DNA of 20,364 nt, from the IMG/VR virus record IMGVR_UViG_3300032308_000719, positions 1 through 20,364 of that record. The stretch is one strand, 5' to 3'. The notes under the pieces are model-generated. The model ran no database searches, was not told where the DNA came from, and worked only from the letters and a program-made list of their open reading frames with translations. The position numbers and the translations under genes were made by a program. Each line of letters begins with the position of its first letter. Position 1 is the first letter of the stretch. Of the stretch, positions 12,843-20,282 are shown piece by piece. The DNA comes from a virus.

Positions 12843-14188
12843 GCATCCTTGCCATTGCCCGTGAAGGGCATGTGTTGCAGCAACTCAACCACGGCGGTGA
12901 GCTGACTGATGTAGACAGCCTGCTGGCACGCATCAAAAGCGACCTGCACCCTGGGCAGCTTGCGTTTGTGGATGACACCGCTACGCAGATCCTTGGCATC
13001 AGTGCGGGATATGGCGCTGGCAAGACCAGGGCACTGTGTGCCAAGGCTGTGATGCTGGCAGCGGTCAATCAGGGATTCATCGGCTGCGTCATGGAGCCGA
13101 CCGGACCGCTGATCCGGGACATTTGGCAGACCGACTTCGAGGCATTCCTTGAGGCGTATGACATTCCCTATACGTTCAGGGCGTCGCCGTTGCCGGAGTA
13201 CATGCTGCACCTGCCAGGTGGTGACACCAAGATCCTGTGCCGCAGCTTTGAAAACTGGTCAAGAATCATCGGCCTAAACCTTGCCTGGGTGCTGGCGGAC
13301 GAGATCGACACCGTGACGCCGAGCATTGCTAATAAGGCATTTCCGAAGATCCTTGGCCGTTTGCGATCCGGCAATGTCCGGCAGTTTGGCGCGGCATCGA
13401 CGCCAGAGGGATTCCGGTGGATGTGGAACACATTCGGCAGTGATGAGGCAAAGCAGCGGCCAGACCGGCAGCTCATCAAGATGCGCACGGCAGACAATCC
13501 GCACCTCCCGCCGGACTTCATCGAGCGGCTAGAGGCCAACTACGACCCAAGCCTGCTGCGGGCGTACCTCGACGGCGAGTTTGTCAACCTGACAACTGGG
13601 CAGGTATATGACCGGTTTGACCGGGCCAAGCATGTCACGGCCACAATGCCGGACATCACCCGCGAGCCAATCCGCGTTGGCATTGACTTCAACGTGGGCA
13701 ACATGTCTGCGGTGATCGCTGTGCGGCTCAACAATGGCCTGCTGGTGATCGACGAGATTGCAGGCGCCCATGACACCGACGCGCTGGCACAGGAGATCCG
13801 CCGCCGGCATCCGCAGCAGCAGATCTACGTCTACCCAGATGCCAGCGGTGGCAGCCGCAGCACCAACGCCAGCCAGACCGACATCCAAATCCTTGAGTCC
13901 TACGGCATGTCGAACCAGTCACCACGGAGCAACCCGCCAGTCCGAGATCGGGTAGCAGCCGTGCAGGCGCTGCTGGAGAACGGCAAAGGGCAAGTACGGC
14001 TGCAGGTGGCGCAGAGATGCCGTCGCGTGATCGAGTGCCTCGAGCTTCAGTGCTACAGCGACAAAGGCGAGCCGGATAAGGACGCCGGCTTTGACCACAT
14101 GAACGACGCGCTCGGTTACCTGGTGTGGCGTGAGTTCAACCCGCTGCACGCTGGCGCTGGCCGTGGCACGGGCGTCAGGCTTTACTAG
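12839..14188 (+). CDS. terminase large subunit
   Basis: A 449-residue packaging motor from GTG at 12839, coupled to the small subunit stop. The ATPase half has the Walker A GYGAGKT (57-63), Walker B WVLADEID (150-157) and a following STPEGF coupling motif; the nuclease half shows GIDFNVGNMSAVIAV, YPDASGG and the final acidic FDHMNDALGYLVW. These are the acidic metal ligands of the RNase H-like headful or cos-cutting nuclease. Length is typical of terminases of this group. It pumps DNA into the prohead and cuts the concatemer. An in-frame extension upstream to 12743 exists but only overlaps the small subunit gene. Confidence 0.95.
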   Translation: MSILAIAREGHVLQQLNHGGELTDVDSLLARIKSDLHPGQLAFVDDTATQILGISAGYGAGKTRALCAKAVMLAAVNQGFIGCVMEPTGPLIRDIWQTDFEAFLEAYDIPYTFRASPLPEYMLHLPGGDTKILCRSFENWSRIIGLNLAWVLADEIDTVTPSIANKAFPKILGRLRSGNVRQFGAASTPEGFRWMWNTFGSDEAKQRPDRQLIKMRTADNPHLPPDFIERLEANYDPSLLRAYLDGEFVNLTTGQVYDRFDRAKHVTATMPDITREPIRVGIDFNVGNMSAVIAVRLNNGLLVIDEIAGAHDTDALAQEIRRRHPQQQIYVYPDASGGSRSTNASQTDIQILESYGMSNQSPRSNPPVRDRVAAVQALLENGKGQVRLQVAQRCRRVIECLELQCYSDKGEPDKDAGFDHMNDALGYLVWREFNPLHAGAGRGTGVRLY

Positions 14189-14219
14189 GGTTGACCACGG
14201 CGGCAGGCGATGGTATCGT
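14187..14219 (+). promoter_or_regulatory. candidate sigma-70-type promoter
   Basis: TTGACC (14191-14196), a 17-base spacer and TATCGT (14214-14219) lie directly after the large terminase stop. The first 15 bases (AGGGTTGACCACGGC) are identical to those of the minus-strand promoter candidate at 5588-5602. Transcription would begin near 14226, just ahead of the small membrane protein and the portal gene. Confidence 0.6.
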
Positions 14220-14242
14220 TTGCCTGTCCTACCATTCCAACC

Positions 14243-14386
14243 ATGATCAACAATCCTTGGATCAACCGCTTTGCAGCCCTGACGCTGCTATTCATGATGT
14301 ATGCCGTTGGCATCAGCGTCGGCCGTGAGCAGGCCGCCGAGGCGCATCACAACCACCCGGCCTGTCATCAGGGACTGAAGCCGTAA
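14243..14386 (+). CDS. 47-residue membrane protein
   Basis: A frame from ATG at 14243 to TAA at 14386 encodes a short protein with one membrane segment (about residues 9-27, FAALTLLFMMYAVGISVG) and a hydrophilic tail (REQAAEAHHNHPACHQ). It lies alone between large terminase and portal and follows the promoter candidate by about 20 bases. The tail is histidine-rich with one cysteine. No family is recognised; a short membrane protein here is odd for a head module. No good ribosome binding site precedes it. Confidence 0.65.
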   Translation: MINNPWINRFAALTLLFMMYAVGISVGREQAAEAHHNHPACHQGLKP

Positions 14387-14415
14387 ACTGACACCATTAT
14401 CAGCAGTTAGCGGTC

Positions 14416-15861
14416 GTGTATAGCGGGTACAACTTCTACGACCGGCCGCTAGCGCAGCGCACTGTATCTAGGGTCAACGACCCTAATACAAGCTGGTACG
14501 CGCAAGAGCCGCATTGGATCCTGATTGAAGACCTGCTTGGCGGCACCTATGGGATGCGTAAAAAGCATCGCCGTTACCTGCCGCAAGAGCCACGCGAGCT
14601 GGACGAGTCCTACGACAACCGCCTAGCCCGTAGCGTCTGCCCGCCGTATTACATCCGCCTAGAGCGCATGCTGGCTGGCATGTTGACCCGCAAGCCGGTG
14701 CGGTTGGATGACACCGCCGATGTCATCCGTGAGCAACTGTTTGACGTAGACCTACAAGGCAATGACCTCAACGTCTGGACCTATGAATCAGCCCGCAAAA
14801 TGGTCCGTTATGGCCACATTGGTACATTGGTGGATGCACCAGCTAATGGGGGTCGACCCTATTGGGTGACATACACGCCTCGACAAATCCTTGGCTGGCG
14901 CACTGAGACGCAAGAAGGCCGGCAGGTGCTGACGCAACTCCGGCTGGCGGAAGTGGTCACGGTGCCCGATGGTGAGTTTGGCGAGAAGGCAGTCGAGCAG
15001 GTGCGTGTACTAACGCCTGGTGAGTACCGCATCCACCGCAAGCAGGAGAGTGGTGAGTTCACCGTAGTCGATGAAGGCCGTACCAGTCTTAGCGAGATCC
15101 CGTTCACAATTGCCTACGCCCAGCGCCATGGCTTTATGGAGTCGCGTCCGCCGCTTGAGGACATCGCAGAACTAAACCTCAAGACTTACCAAGTGCAGTC
15201 GGACCTGGACAACCAACTGCACATTTCAGCAGTGCCGATGCTGGCGTTTTACGGGTTCCCGTCAGCAGCCGAAGAGGTATCAGCCGGACCTGGTGAGGCG
15301 ATCGCATTCCCAGCCGAAGGCCGCGCCGAGTACATCGAACCAGCAGGCCGCAGTTTCGAGGCGCAGTTCCGCCGACTTGAGCAGCTTGCGTTGCAGATCA
15401 ACGAGCTGGGTCTGTCTGCAGTGCTAGGCCAAAAGTTGAGCGCCGAAACCGCAGAATCGAAACGCATTGACCGCAGCCAAGGTGATTCCACCATGATGGT
15501 GATCGCGCAAAATATGCAGGACATGATCGACAACTGCCTGCAGTGGCACGCGCAGTACCTCGGCAATGCAACCGCTGCTGGTAGCGCTTATGTCAACCGC
15601 GATTTTCTCGGTGCACGCCTTGAACCGCAGGACATCGCCGCGTTGCTGTCGCTTTACACCGCTGGCACCATCAGCCAAGAAACGCTGCTGACCGAACTTG
15701 CCGAAGGTGACGTGCTGGGCGATAACTTTGATGTAGATGAGGAACTGGAGGCCACATCCAATGCGGGGCTTAATCTACCGTCTGCTGGACAAGCTGACAG
15801 ATTGGCTAGTGGACCTGATGATATGGATGGAGCCGAAGAAGCCGAGGAAGCAAGAACTTGA
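14416..15861 (+). CDS. phage portal protein (DUF4055 type)
   Basis: A 481-residue protein of the DUF4055 family, a portal group of phages with short-range homology to other portals. Recognisable blocks include DPNTSWYAQEPHW, then YDNRLARSVCPPYY, ARKMVRYGHIGTLVD and SEIPFTIAYAQRHGFMESRPPLEDIAELNL, with a later EAQFRRLEQLALQINELGLS. It forms the dodecameric ring at the capsid vertex through which DNA enters. The start is GTG at 14416; no good ATG exists upstream and an in-frame stop at 14389 limits it. It ends in a long acidic tail that is overlapped by 101 bases with the next gene. Confidence 0.88.
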   Translation: MYSGYNFYDRPLAQRTVSRVNDPNTSWYAQEPHWILIEDLLGGTYGMRKKHRRYLPQEPRELDESYDNRLARSVCPPYYIRLERMLAGMLTRKPVRLDDTADVIREQLFDVDLQGNDLNVWTYESARKMVRYGHIGTLVDAPANGGRPYWVTYTPRQILGWRTETQEGRQVLTQLRLAEVVTVPDGEFGEKAVEQVRVLTPGEYRIHRKQESGEFTVVDEGRTSLSEIPFTIAYAQRHGFMESRPPLEDIAELNLKTYQVQSDLDNQLHISAVPMLAFYGFPSAAEEVSAGPGEAIAFPAEGRAEYIEPAGRSFEAQFRRLEQLALQINELGLSAVLGQKLSAETAESKRIDRSQGDSTMMVIAQNMQDMIDNCLQWHAQYLGNATAAGSAYVNRDFLGARLEPQDIAALLSLYTAGTISQETLLTELAEGDVLGDNFDVDEELEATSNAGLNLPSAGQADRLASGPDDMDGAEEAEEART

Positions 15862-16081
15862 TTACACCGTTTGCGAGCTGCCTGATCAGGTGTTAGCTGT
15901 CATCCGGCTGACATGGTACAAAGACGGCAAGGCTGATGAAGTAGACGAATTTCGCATCATGGAAGACGGCCAGAACGGTTACGACGCCTTCGCCGCAGCC
16001 GTGCAGGGTGCGTTGCTTCGTGGCGCCAATGTAAGCATCAGATCGCAATATCGCCCTGAGCAACTGGGCGTGATTTCATGA
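15761..16081 (+). CDS. small hypothetical protein overlapping the portal gene
   Basis: A 106-residue protein from ATG at 15761, with GGAGG 9 bases upstream. Its N-terminus has an amphipathic or membrane-like stretch (LIYRLLDKLTDWLVDLMIWM) followed by basic residues (EPKKPRKQE). The rest is a soluble domain (ELPDQVLAVIRLTWYKDG, then FRIMEDGQNGYDAFAAAV). The start lies inside the portal gene with a 101-base overlap, and its stop overlaps the MuF-like gene by 4 bases (ATGA). The family is unknown to me; it could be a head-completion or assembly factor. Confidence 0.7.
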   Translation: MRGLIYRLLDKLTDWLVDLMIWMEPKKPRKQELDYTVCELPDQVLAVIRLTWYKDGKADEVDEFRIMEDGQNGYDAFAAAVQGALLRGANVSIRSQYRPEQLGVIS

Positions 16082-17277
16082 GCACACCAGAAGCGCTATA
16101 CCGCAATGCCATTGACCTTAATAGGTTCAGCAATAGCGTTGCGCGGCGCATCATCAATGCCTACAACGACATCATCATTGATGCAGTCAATCAACTGCGG
16201 ACGATTGATGAGTTGGCAGCACCGGTCAAAGCTGCCAGGTTACGGGCGATCTTGGCGCAGCTAAAGGACAGCCTCGGCACTTGGGCGGGTGATGCAACGG
16301 AGATCACGGCCAGTGAACTGCAGGGCATCGCGCAATTGCAGTCTGAGTTTGTAACTGATCAGCTACGGCGTGCATTGCCTGCTGGCGCTCGTGATGCAGT
16401 GCGCACCGTTGAAATCAGCCCGCAGTTTGCGCAGAGCGTGGTTACGACGGATCCGACGCAACTCAACGTCGTAGCACTGAGCGATGACCTGTTCGCCGCA
16501 GTGCAGGGCGCACCGGCTACGTTCAACCTGACCGCTGCGCAGGGTGCCACGATCACGTTGCCCAACGGCGAGGTAGTCACCAAGGCGTTCCGTGGCATCG
16601 CCGTGGATCAGGCGGAGCGGTTCTCGCAGGTGGTACGGCAAGGGCTGCTGACCGGCGAGCCGACACCTGCCATTGCTAAGCGCCTGATCGGCAGTCTGCA
16701 GTTTGGCGAGGAGGCCAAAACCGTTAAGCAACTCATCGCTGCAGGCGGGCAGGCAACAGCAGTGGCGGACAATCAGGTCATTGCTTTGGTGCGCACCAGC
16801 ATCAACCAAGTGGCCAACACCGCCAGCCAGCAGGTCTACGAGGCGAACCAGGACATCACACCGCGGTACAGGTACGTCGCCACGCTCGACACGCGCACCA
16901 GCGCGATCTGTCGGGCGCTTGATGGCCGTGAGTTTGAATACGGCAAAGGACCGACGCCGCCGCAGCATTTCAACTGCCGCAGCACCACCGTGCCGGTCAT
17001 TGATTACAAAGAACTAGGGTTCACGCCACCACCAGCAGGCACCCGCGCCAGTGCCGATGGGCAGGTGCCAGTCAACGAATCCTATGGCCAGTGGCTAGCT
17101 AAACAACCGCTACCGGTCAAGGCAAAAGCGCTTGGTGCCAACAAGGTTGCCTATTTTGACAAGCTGTCAGCCAAGTACGGACCTAAGGACGCTATTGCCA
17201 AGCTGGTCCGTGATGATGGGTCAGAGCTAACCTTAGGTCAACTACGCGCTCGGTACGGTGCCACTCAAGAAAGGTAG
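16078..17277 (+). CDS. MuF-like minor head protein
   Basis: A 399-residue protein with a long helical N-terminus ([20 protein letters not shown] onward) and a phage Mu gpF/SPP1 gp7-type domain at about residues 255-310: [19 protein letters not shown], then [16 protein letters not shown]. The family is a minor capsid component that helps head assembly and is often found between portal and scaffold, exactly as here. Its start couples to the preceding gene (ATGA). Its 3' end overlaps the next small basic gene by 20 bases. Confidence 0.9.
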   Translation: MSTPEALYRNAIDLNRFSNSVARRIINAYNDIIIDAVNQLRTIDELAAPVKAARLRAILAQLKDSLGTWAGDATEITASELQGIAQLQSEFVTDQLRRALPAGARDAVRTVEISPQFAQSVVTTDPTQLNVVALSDDLFAAVQGAPATFNLTAAQGATITLPNGEVVTKAFRGIAVDQAERFSQVVRQGLLTGEPTPAIAKRLIGSLQFGEEAKTVKQLIAAGGQATAVADNQVIALVRTSINQVANTASQQVYEANQDITPRYRYVATLDTRTSAICRALDGREFEYGKGPTPPQHFNCRSTTVPVIDYKELGFTPPPAGTRASADGQVPVNESYGQWLAKQPLPVKAKALGANKVAYFDKLSAKYGPKDAIAKLVRDDGSELTLGQLRARYGATQER

Positions 17278-17401
17278 TTCCCAGAAAACCATCTCGGCCA
17301 ACATCAAAACCGAGATGAAGGCCGGCAAGCCGCAAAAGCAGGCCGTTGCCATCGCCCTGTCCAAGGCTGGTAAATCCCGTAAACCTAAAGGTAAAAAGTG
17401 A
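17258..17401 (+). CDS. 47-residue lysine-rich protein
   Basis: A frame from GTG at 17258 to TGA at 17401 encodes [20 protein letters not shown], then [20 protein letters not shown] and a final KPKGKK. The motif [16 protein letters not shown] is a recurrent pattern of small phage proteins that I associate (from memory) with the DUF6496-like family. It is highly positively charged, suggesting nucleic acid binding. Its stop and the ATG of the next gene share one base. Its start lies within the MuF-like gene's last 20 bases. Confidence 0.75.
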   Translation: MPLKKGSSQKTISANIKTEMKAGKPQKQAVAIALSKAGKSRKPKGKK

Positions 17402-17565
17402 TGGCCAAAAAGCCTGGGCTTTACGCCAACATCCACGCCAAGCGCGAACGCATCGAGGCTGGCAGTAAAGAGCGCATGGCACGCAAAGGCGAACAGGGTA
17501 GGCCGTCTGCTGCAGCGTTCAAGGCTGCCGCTAAGACTGCCAAGAAACGCAAGTTGAAGAAATGA
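17401..17565 (+). CDS. 54-residue basic protein
   Basis: A frame from ATG at 17401 to TGA at 17565: it starts [20 protein letters not shown] and ends in a lysine/arginine run. It carries the YANIHAKRERI motif and EQGRPSAAAFKAAA, a pattern I associate from memory with small basic phage proteins. It would be strongly positively charged and may bind DNA or sit inside the virion. It overlaps both neighbours by 1 and 4 bases, so it is part of one transcript with the MuF-like gene. Confidence 0.75.
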   Translation: MAKKPGLYANIHAKRERIEAGSKERMARKGEQGRPSAAAFKAAAKTAKKRKLKK

Positions 17566-17834
17566 TCACCTACCGCGGCGAGCAGTTTGAGGGTTACAAC
17601 AAACCCAAACGGACACCAAACCACCCGACCAAATCGCATGCGGTGCTGGCTAAAGAAGGCGAGACCGTCAAGCTGATCCGGTTTGGTCAGCAAGGCGTCA
17701 GCGGTAGCCCAGCGCGCAAAAATGAATCAGATGCAGACAAGGCTAGGCGTGCATCATTCAAAGCAAGGCACGCTAGTAACATTGCTCGCGGGAAGATGTC
17801 TCCGGCATTTTGGGCGGACAAGGTGAAGTGGTAA
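17562..17834 (+). CDS. conserved basic phage protein, unknown function
   Basis: A 90-residue basic protein starting MITYRGEQFEGYNKPKRTPN, with KLIRFGQQGVSGSP in the middle and ARRASFKARHASN and FWADKVKW at the end. I recall this FGQQGV...FKARH...AxWxxKVKW pattern from other, unrelated phages, but no function is known to me. It overlaps the upstream gene by 4 bases (ATGA) and its last 62 bases overlap the reversed gene that follows. Together with its two neighbours it forms a group of three consecutive, highly basic small proteins between minor head and scaffold. Confidence 0.8.
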   Translation: MITYRGEQFEGYNKPKRTPNHPTKSHAVLAKEGETVKLIRFGQQGVSGSPARKNESDADKARRASFKARHASNIARGKMSPAFWADKVKW

Positions 17835-18033
17835 CCGCTTCCTGTCGGTGAATCCAGTCCTTTAGCTCTGAGACGTACCACCGCAAGTCTTGCGCTTTGG
17901 CTGCATGCCAGCCATTGCCGGTGCTGCGGTACAGGTGTTCGTGGCGATCTACCGCTTCAAGGCATGCCTTAATTAGCGGATTCCACGGCTCACGGATTGG
18001 TGTATCCCATTCACGCTTTGACACGATCACCAC
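17773..18033 (-). CDS. reversed small protein, possible moron gene
   Basis: An 86-residue soluble protein with a globular look: SKREWDTPIREPWNPLIKAC, then HEHLYRSTGNGWHAAKAQDL and WYVSELKDWIHRQ. It is the only minus-strand gene of the right arm, sitting between rightward structural genes with a 62-base tail-to-tail overlap. No good ATG exists; GTG at 18033 is chosen, with further GTGs at 18030 and 18024. The aromatic-rich peptide reads as a real protein, but its function is unknown. A plus-strand promoter candidate lies in its first codons, so the two directions would interfere. Confidence 0.55.
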   Translation of the reverse strand: MVIVSKREWDTPIREPWNPLIKACLEAVDRHEHLYRSTGNGWHAAKAQDLRWYVSELKDWIHRQEAVTTSPCPPKMPETSSREQCY

Positions 18034-18046
18034 GCGCCATTACGAT
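18018..18046 (+). promoter_or_regulatory. candidate sigma-70-type promoter for scaffold/capsid genes
   Basis: TTGACA (18018-18023, a perfect consensus -35), a 17-base spacer and TACGAT (18041-18046; 4 of 6 consensus positions) lie 30-58 bases before the scaffold gene. The -10 box is inside an inverted repeat (GCCAT at 18036, ATGGC at 18045). Confidence 0.65.
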
Positions 18047-18057
18047 GGCAGTGTAAT

Positions 18058-18072
18058 TAAGCCTGCGGCTTA
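18058..18072. repeat. inverted repeat at the start of the scaffold leader
   Basis: TAAGCC (18058-18063) and GGCTTA (18067-18072) pair perfectly around TGC, three bases before the scaffold start codon and about 5 bases after the predicted transcription start. It may stabilise the mRNA or block the start region, or serve as an operator shared with the reversed gene. Confidence 0.6.
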
Positions 18073-18075
18073 TCC

Positions 18076-18756
18076 ATGTCCGATGAAACACAAACCCAGG
18101 AGCCTGCGGCTACCGGGGGTGACAATACCGACGCACTGCAACGCAGCGTGGAGGCACTAGAGCGCAAAAACAAAGAACTGATTACTGAATTGCGGGCTGC
18201 AAAGAAAGCGCCAGCACTGCCTGATGGTGTTGATGTCAATGAACTATTGGAGTTCAAGCGCAATCACGAACAGCAACAGCTTGAATCGCAAGGGAAGTAC
18301 ACCGAAGCGCGTCAGGCTCTGGAGCAGCAGTTCCGTGAGGCGACGGCGGAAAAGGACCAGCGCATCGCAACCCTTGAAGCACGAGTCCGAGAGTTGGAAC
18401 TGGTCACGCCAGCAGTAACCGCGTTGGCTGACATTGTGCATGACCCTGACATGGTGCTAAAGACCAAACTCAGCGCTGATCAGATCGAGCGCGATCCTGA
18501 CGGCACCGTAGTGGTGGTTGATGGCTACCAGCGCACACCCGTTGGCGAGTGGGCAAAGACACTGCCGGCATGGATGCAAAAGCAACCCAAACCCCAAGGT
18601 AGTGGTGCACCATCAGCCGGTGCTAGCACTGGCGGCATTCCGGCAGGCATGGCCAATCCATTCAGCCGTGATAGCTTCAATCTGACAGAACAAGCACGAC
18701 TGTTCCGTACAGACCGCGACCTGTATGAGCGGATGAAAGCTGCAGCTAACCGTTAG
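18076..18756 (+). CDS. phage scaffolding protein
   Basis: A 226-residue, mainly helical, charged protein. A long coiled-coil-like stretch (about residues 21-110, ALERKNKELITELRAAKK through EKDQRIATLEARVRELEL) precedes a flexible serine/proline/glycine-rich region (about 170-200) and a short final domain (RDSFNLTEQARLFRTDRDLYE). Its composition and its position directly before the major capsid gene are those of scaffolding proteins, which guide prohead assembly and then leave. It is preceded by the promoter candidate and a small hairpin. The family is called by its layout rather than by a signature motif. Confidence 0.85.
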   Translation: MSDETQTQEPAATGGDNTDALQRSVEALERKNKELITELRAAKKAPALPDGVDVNELLEFKRNHEQQQLESQGKYTEARQALEQQFREATAEKDQRIATLEARVRELELVTPAVTALADIVHDPDMVLKTKLSADQIERDPDGTVVVVDGYQRTPVGEWAKTLPAWMQKQPKPQGSGAPSAGASTGGIPAGMANPFSRDSFNLTEQARLFRTDRDLYERMKAAANR

Positions 18757-18778
18757 GATTCTATTGTCTGCTCGTGAT

Positions 18779-18810
18779 GGCTGCGCCACATAGAGCCTGG
18801 GGCTGCGCCC
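18779..18810. repeat. repeated short motif before the capsid gene
   Basis: GGCTGCGCC occurs at 18779-18787 and again at 18801-18809, 22 bases apart; the second copy is part of GGGC-TGC-GCCC (18800-18810). Each copy can form a tiny hairpin. It may stabilise the capsid mRNA. Confidence 0.4.
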
Positions 18811-18840
18811 ACACCGTAAACCATTCTCCCGAGATGAATC

Positions 18841-19872
18841 ATGGCGACTCTTCGCTCTGACATCATCATCCCAGAGGTTTTTACGCCTTACGTCATCGAG
18901 CAAACCACGCAGCGTGATGCCTTTCTGGCTAGCGGTGTGGTCCAGCCGATGGCTGAGCTGAATGCAACTGAGGGTGGTGATTTTATCAACGTCCCCTTCT
19001 GGAAAGCCAACCTGACCGGTGACTTTGAGGTGCTGACCGATAGCACTTCGCTGACACCTGGCAAGATCACTGCTGACAAGCAAGTCGGCGTCATCCTGCA
19101 CCGTGGCCGTGCCTTTGAGTCACGGGATCTCGCAGCCCTTGCGGCTGGCGCTGACCCCATGGCTGCTATCGGCGCCAAAATCGCTGACTACGTTGCCAAC
19201 CAGCGCCAAAAGGATCTTCTGTCCTGCCTCGGCGGTGTGTTCGGCACCCTCGGCACCAACAGCTCGTCTGCTGCTTTCTTTGGCCTGAGCATTGACGGCG
19301 AGTCTGGTGATACCCCCACCACGCTGAGCCCCCGTCACGTTGCTGAAGCCCGCAGCCTGCTGGGCGATCAAGGCGACAAGCTGGCCGCTGTTGCTATGCA
19401 CTCCAAGGTCTATTACGACTTGGTTGAGCGCAAGGCAATCGACTATGTGACCGAGACAGACGCACGTCTGACCTCTAGCGTCACTGACTTTGTCGGCGGC
19501 AGCATTGCTGGCGCCTATGGACCCGTGAGCGTGCCGACCTACATGGGTCTGCGCGTGATCGTGTCCGACGATGTCCAAACCGAAGGCAGCGGCAGCTCGA
19601 CTGAGTACGCCACCTACTTCTTCACCCAGGGTGCTGTTGCCTCCGGCGAACAGCTTGCAATGCAGACAGAAACCGATCGTGACATCCTCGCCAAGAGCGA
19701 TGCCATGTCTATCGACCTGCATTACTGCTACCACCCTGTTGGTGCCAAGTGGGGCGTGACCACCGTCAACCCGACTCGCGCTCAGCTCGAGACGGTTGGC
19801 AACTGGTCGAGGGTGTACGAGCTGAAGAACCTCGGCATCGTGCGTGCCACCAACACCTCCAACTTCGATTGA
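18841..19872 (+). CDS. major capsid protein
   Basis: A 343-residue protein of the phage coat-protein (HK97-fold type) group. It begins MATLRSDIIIPEVFTPYVIE, then GDFINVPFWK and VLTDSTSLTPGKIT, a pattern of capsid proteins that bind early in assembly, followed by a core RHVAEARSLLGDQGDKLAAV and YMGLRVIVSDDV. It ends VYELKNLGIVRATNTSNFD. Codon choice is very regular (GAC, CTG, GCC) and unlike the reversed gene upstream, as expected for the most abundant protein. It directly follows the scaffold gene. The identity is strongly supported by position and sequence. Confidence 0.92.
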   Translation: MATLRSDIIIPEVFTPYVIEQTTQRDAFLASGVVQPMAELNATEGGDFINVPFWKANLTGDFEVLTDSTSLTPGKITADKQVGVILHRGRAFESRDLAALAAGADPMAAIGAKIADYVANQRQKDLLSCLGGVFGTLGTNSSSAAFFGLSIDGESGDTPTTLSPRHVAEARSLLGDQGDKLAAVAMHSKVYYDLVERKAIDYVTETDARLTSSVTDFVGGSIAGAYGPVSVPTYMGLRVIVSDDVQTEGSGSSTEYATYFFTQGAVASGEQLAMQTETDRDILAKSDAMSIDLHYCYHPVGAKWGVTTVNPTRAQLETVGNWSRVYELKNLGIVRATNTSNFD

Positions 19873-19883
19873 GGTAACTAACA

Positions 19884-20282
19884 ATGGCACAACCTTCCCA
19901 GTTTGAACTGTCCACAGAGCAGTACATCGTCGCTGACCACTACTTCGCCTCTTCGGTGGCTGATACCCAGTTCTTCACCGCTCCGGTGCAGTGCCAAGTG
20001 GTTGCAGTCCGCGAGGTGCATGCCACCGCCGGTAGCGATGCTGGCACTGTCACTGGCACGATTCGTCGTTGTCAAGGCACTGAGGCTGCTACCGCTGGCG
20101 ATGACCTGCTCAGCGCTACGATCAACTTCAAGGGCACTGCTCTTACTGAGCAAACCCCTGCCCTGACCACCACCACCGCCAACCTGACCCTGGAGGCTGG
20201 CGATCGTCTGTCTCTGGACGTTACCGGCACCACCACCGCCTTGGCTGGTGTGATCATCACCGTGCTGCTTAAGCGCGTCTGA
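19884..20282 (+). CDS. probable capsid-associated (decoration-like) protein
   Basis: A 132-residue protein starting MAQPSQFELSTEQYIVADHY, with GAGGTAA placed 8 bases before ATG. Beta-strand-rich sequence (VVAVREVHATAGSD, ATINFKGTALTEQTP, GDRLSLDVTGTTTALAG) suggests a small beta-barrel or sandwich domain. Its place just after the major capsid gene is typical of capsid decoration or head-tail adaptor proteins. The codon bias resembles that of the capsid gene. It ends sharing one base with the next start. The precise role is inferred. Confidence 0.7.
   Translation: MAQPSQFELSTEQYIVADHYFASSVADTQFFTAPVQCQVVAVREVHATAGSDAGTVTGTIRRCQGTEAATAGDDLLSATINFKGTALTEQTPALTTTTANLTLEAGDRLSLDVTGTTTALAGVIITVLLKRV

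Noticed and set aside
16363-16968. Minus-strand open frame of 201 codons opposite the MuF-like gene
   Set aside because: Shadow of a well-supported structural gene.
18757-18840. Promoter directly before the capsid gene
   Set aside because: TTGTCT near 18764 has no good -10 at the right distance; the capsid is better explained as co-transcribed with the scaffold gene.
19120-19890. Minus-strand open frame of 256 codons opposite the major capsid gene
   Set aside because: The strong codon bias of the capsid gene leaves its complement open; the product looks random and the other strand is well explained.
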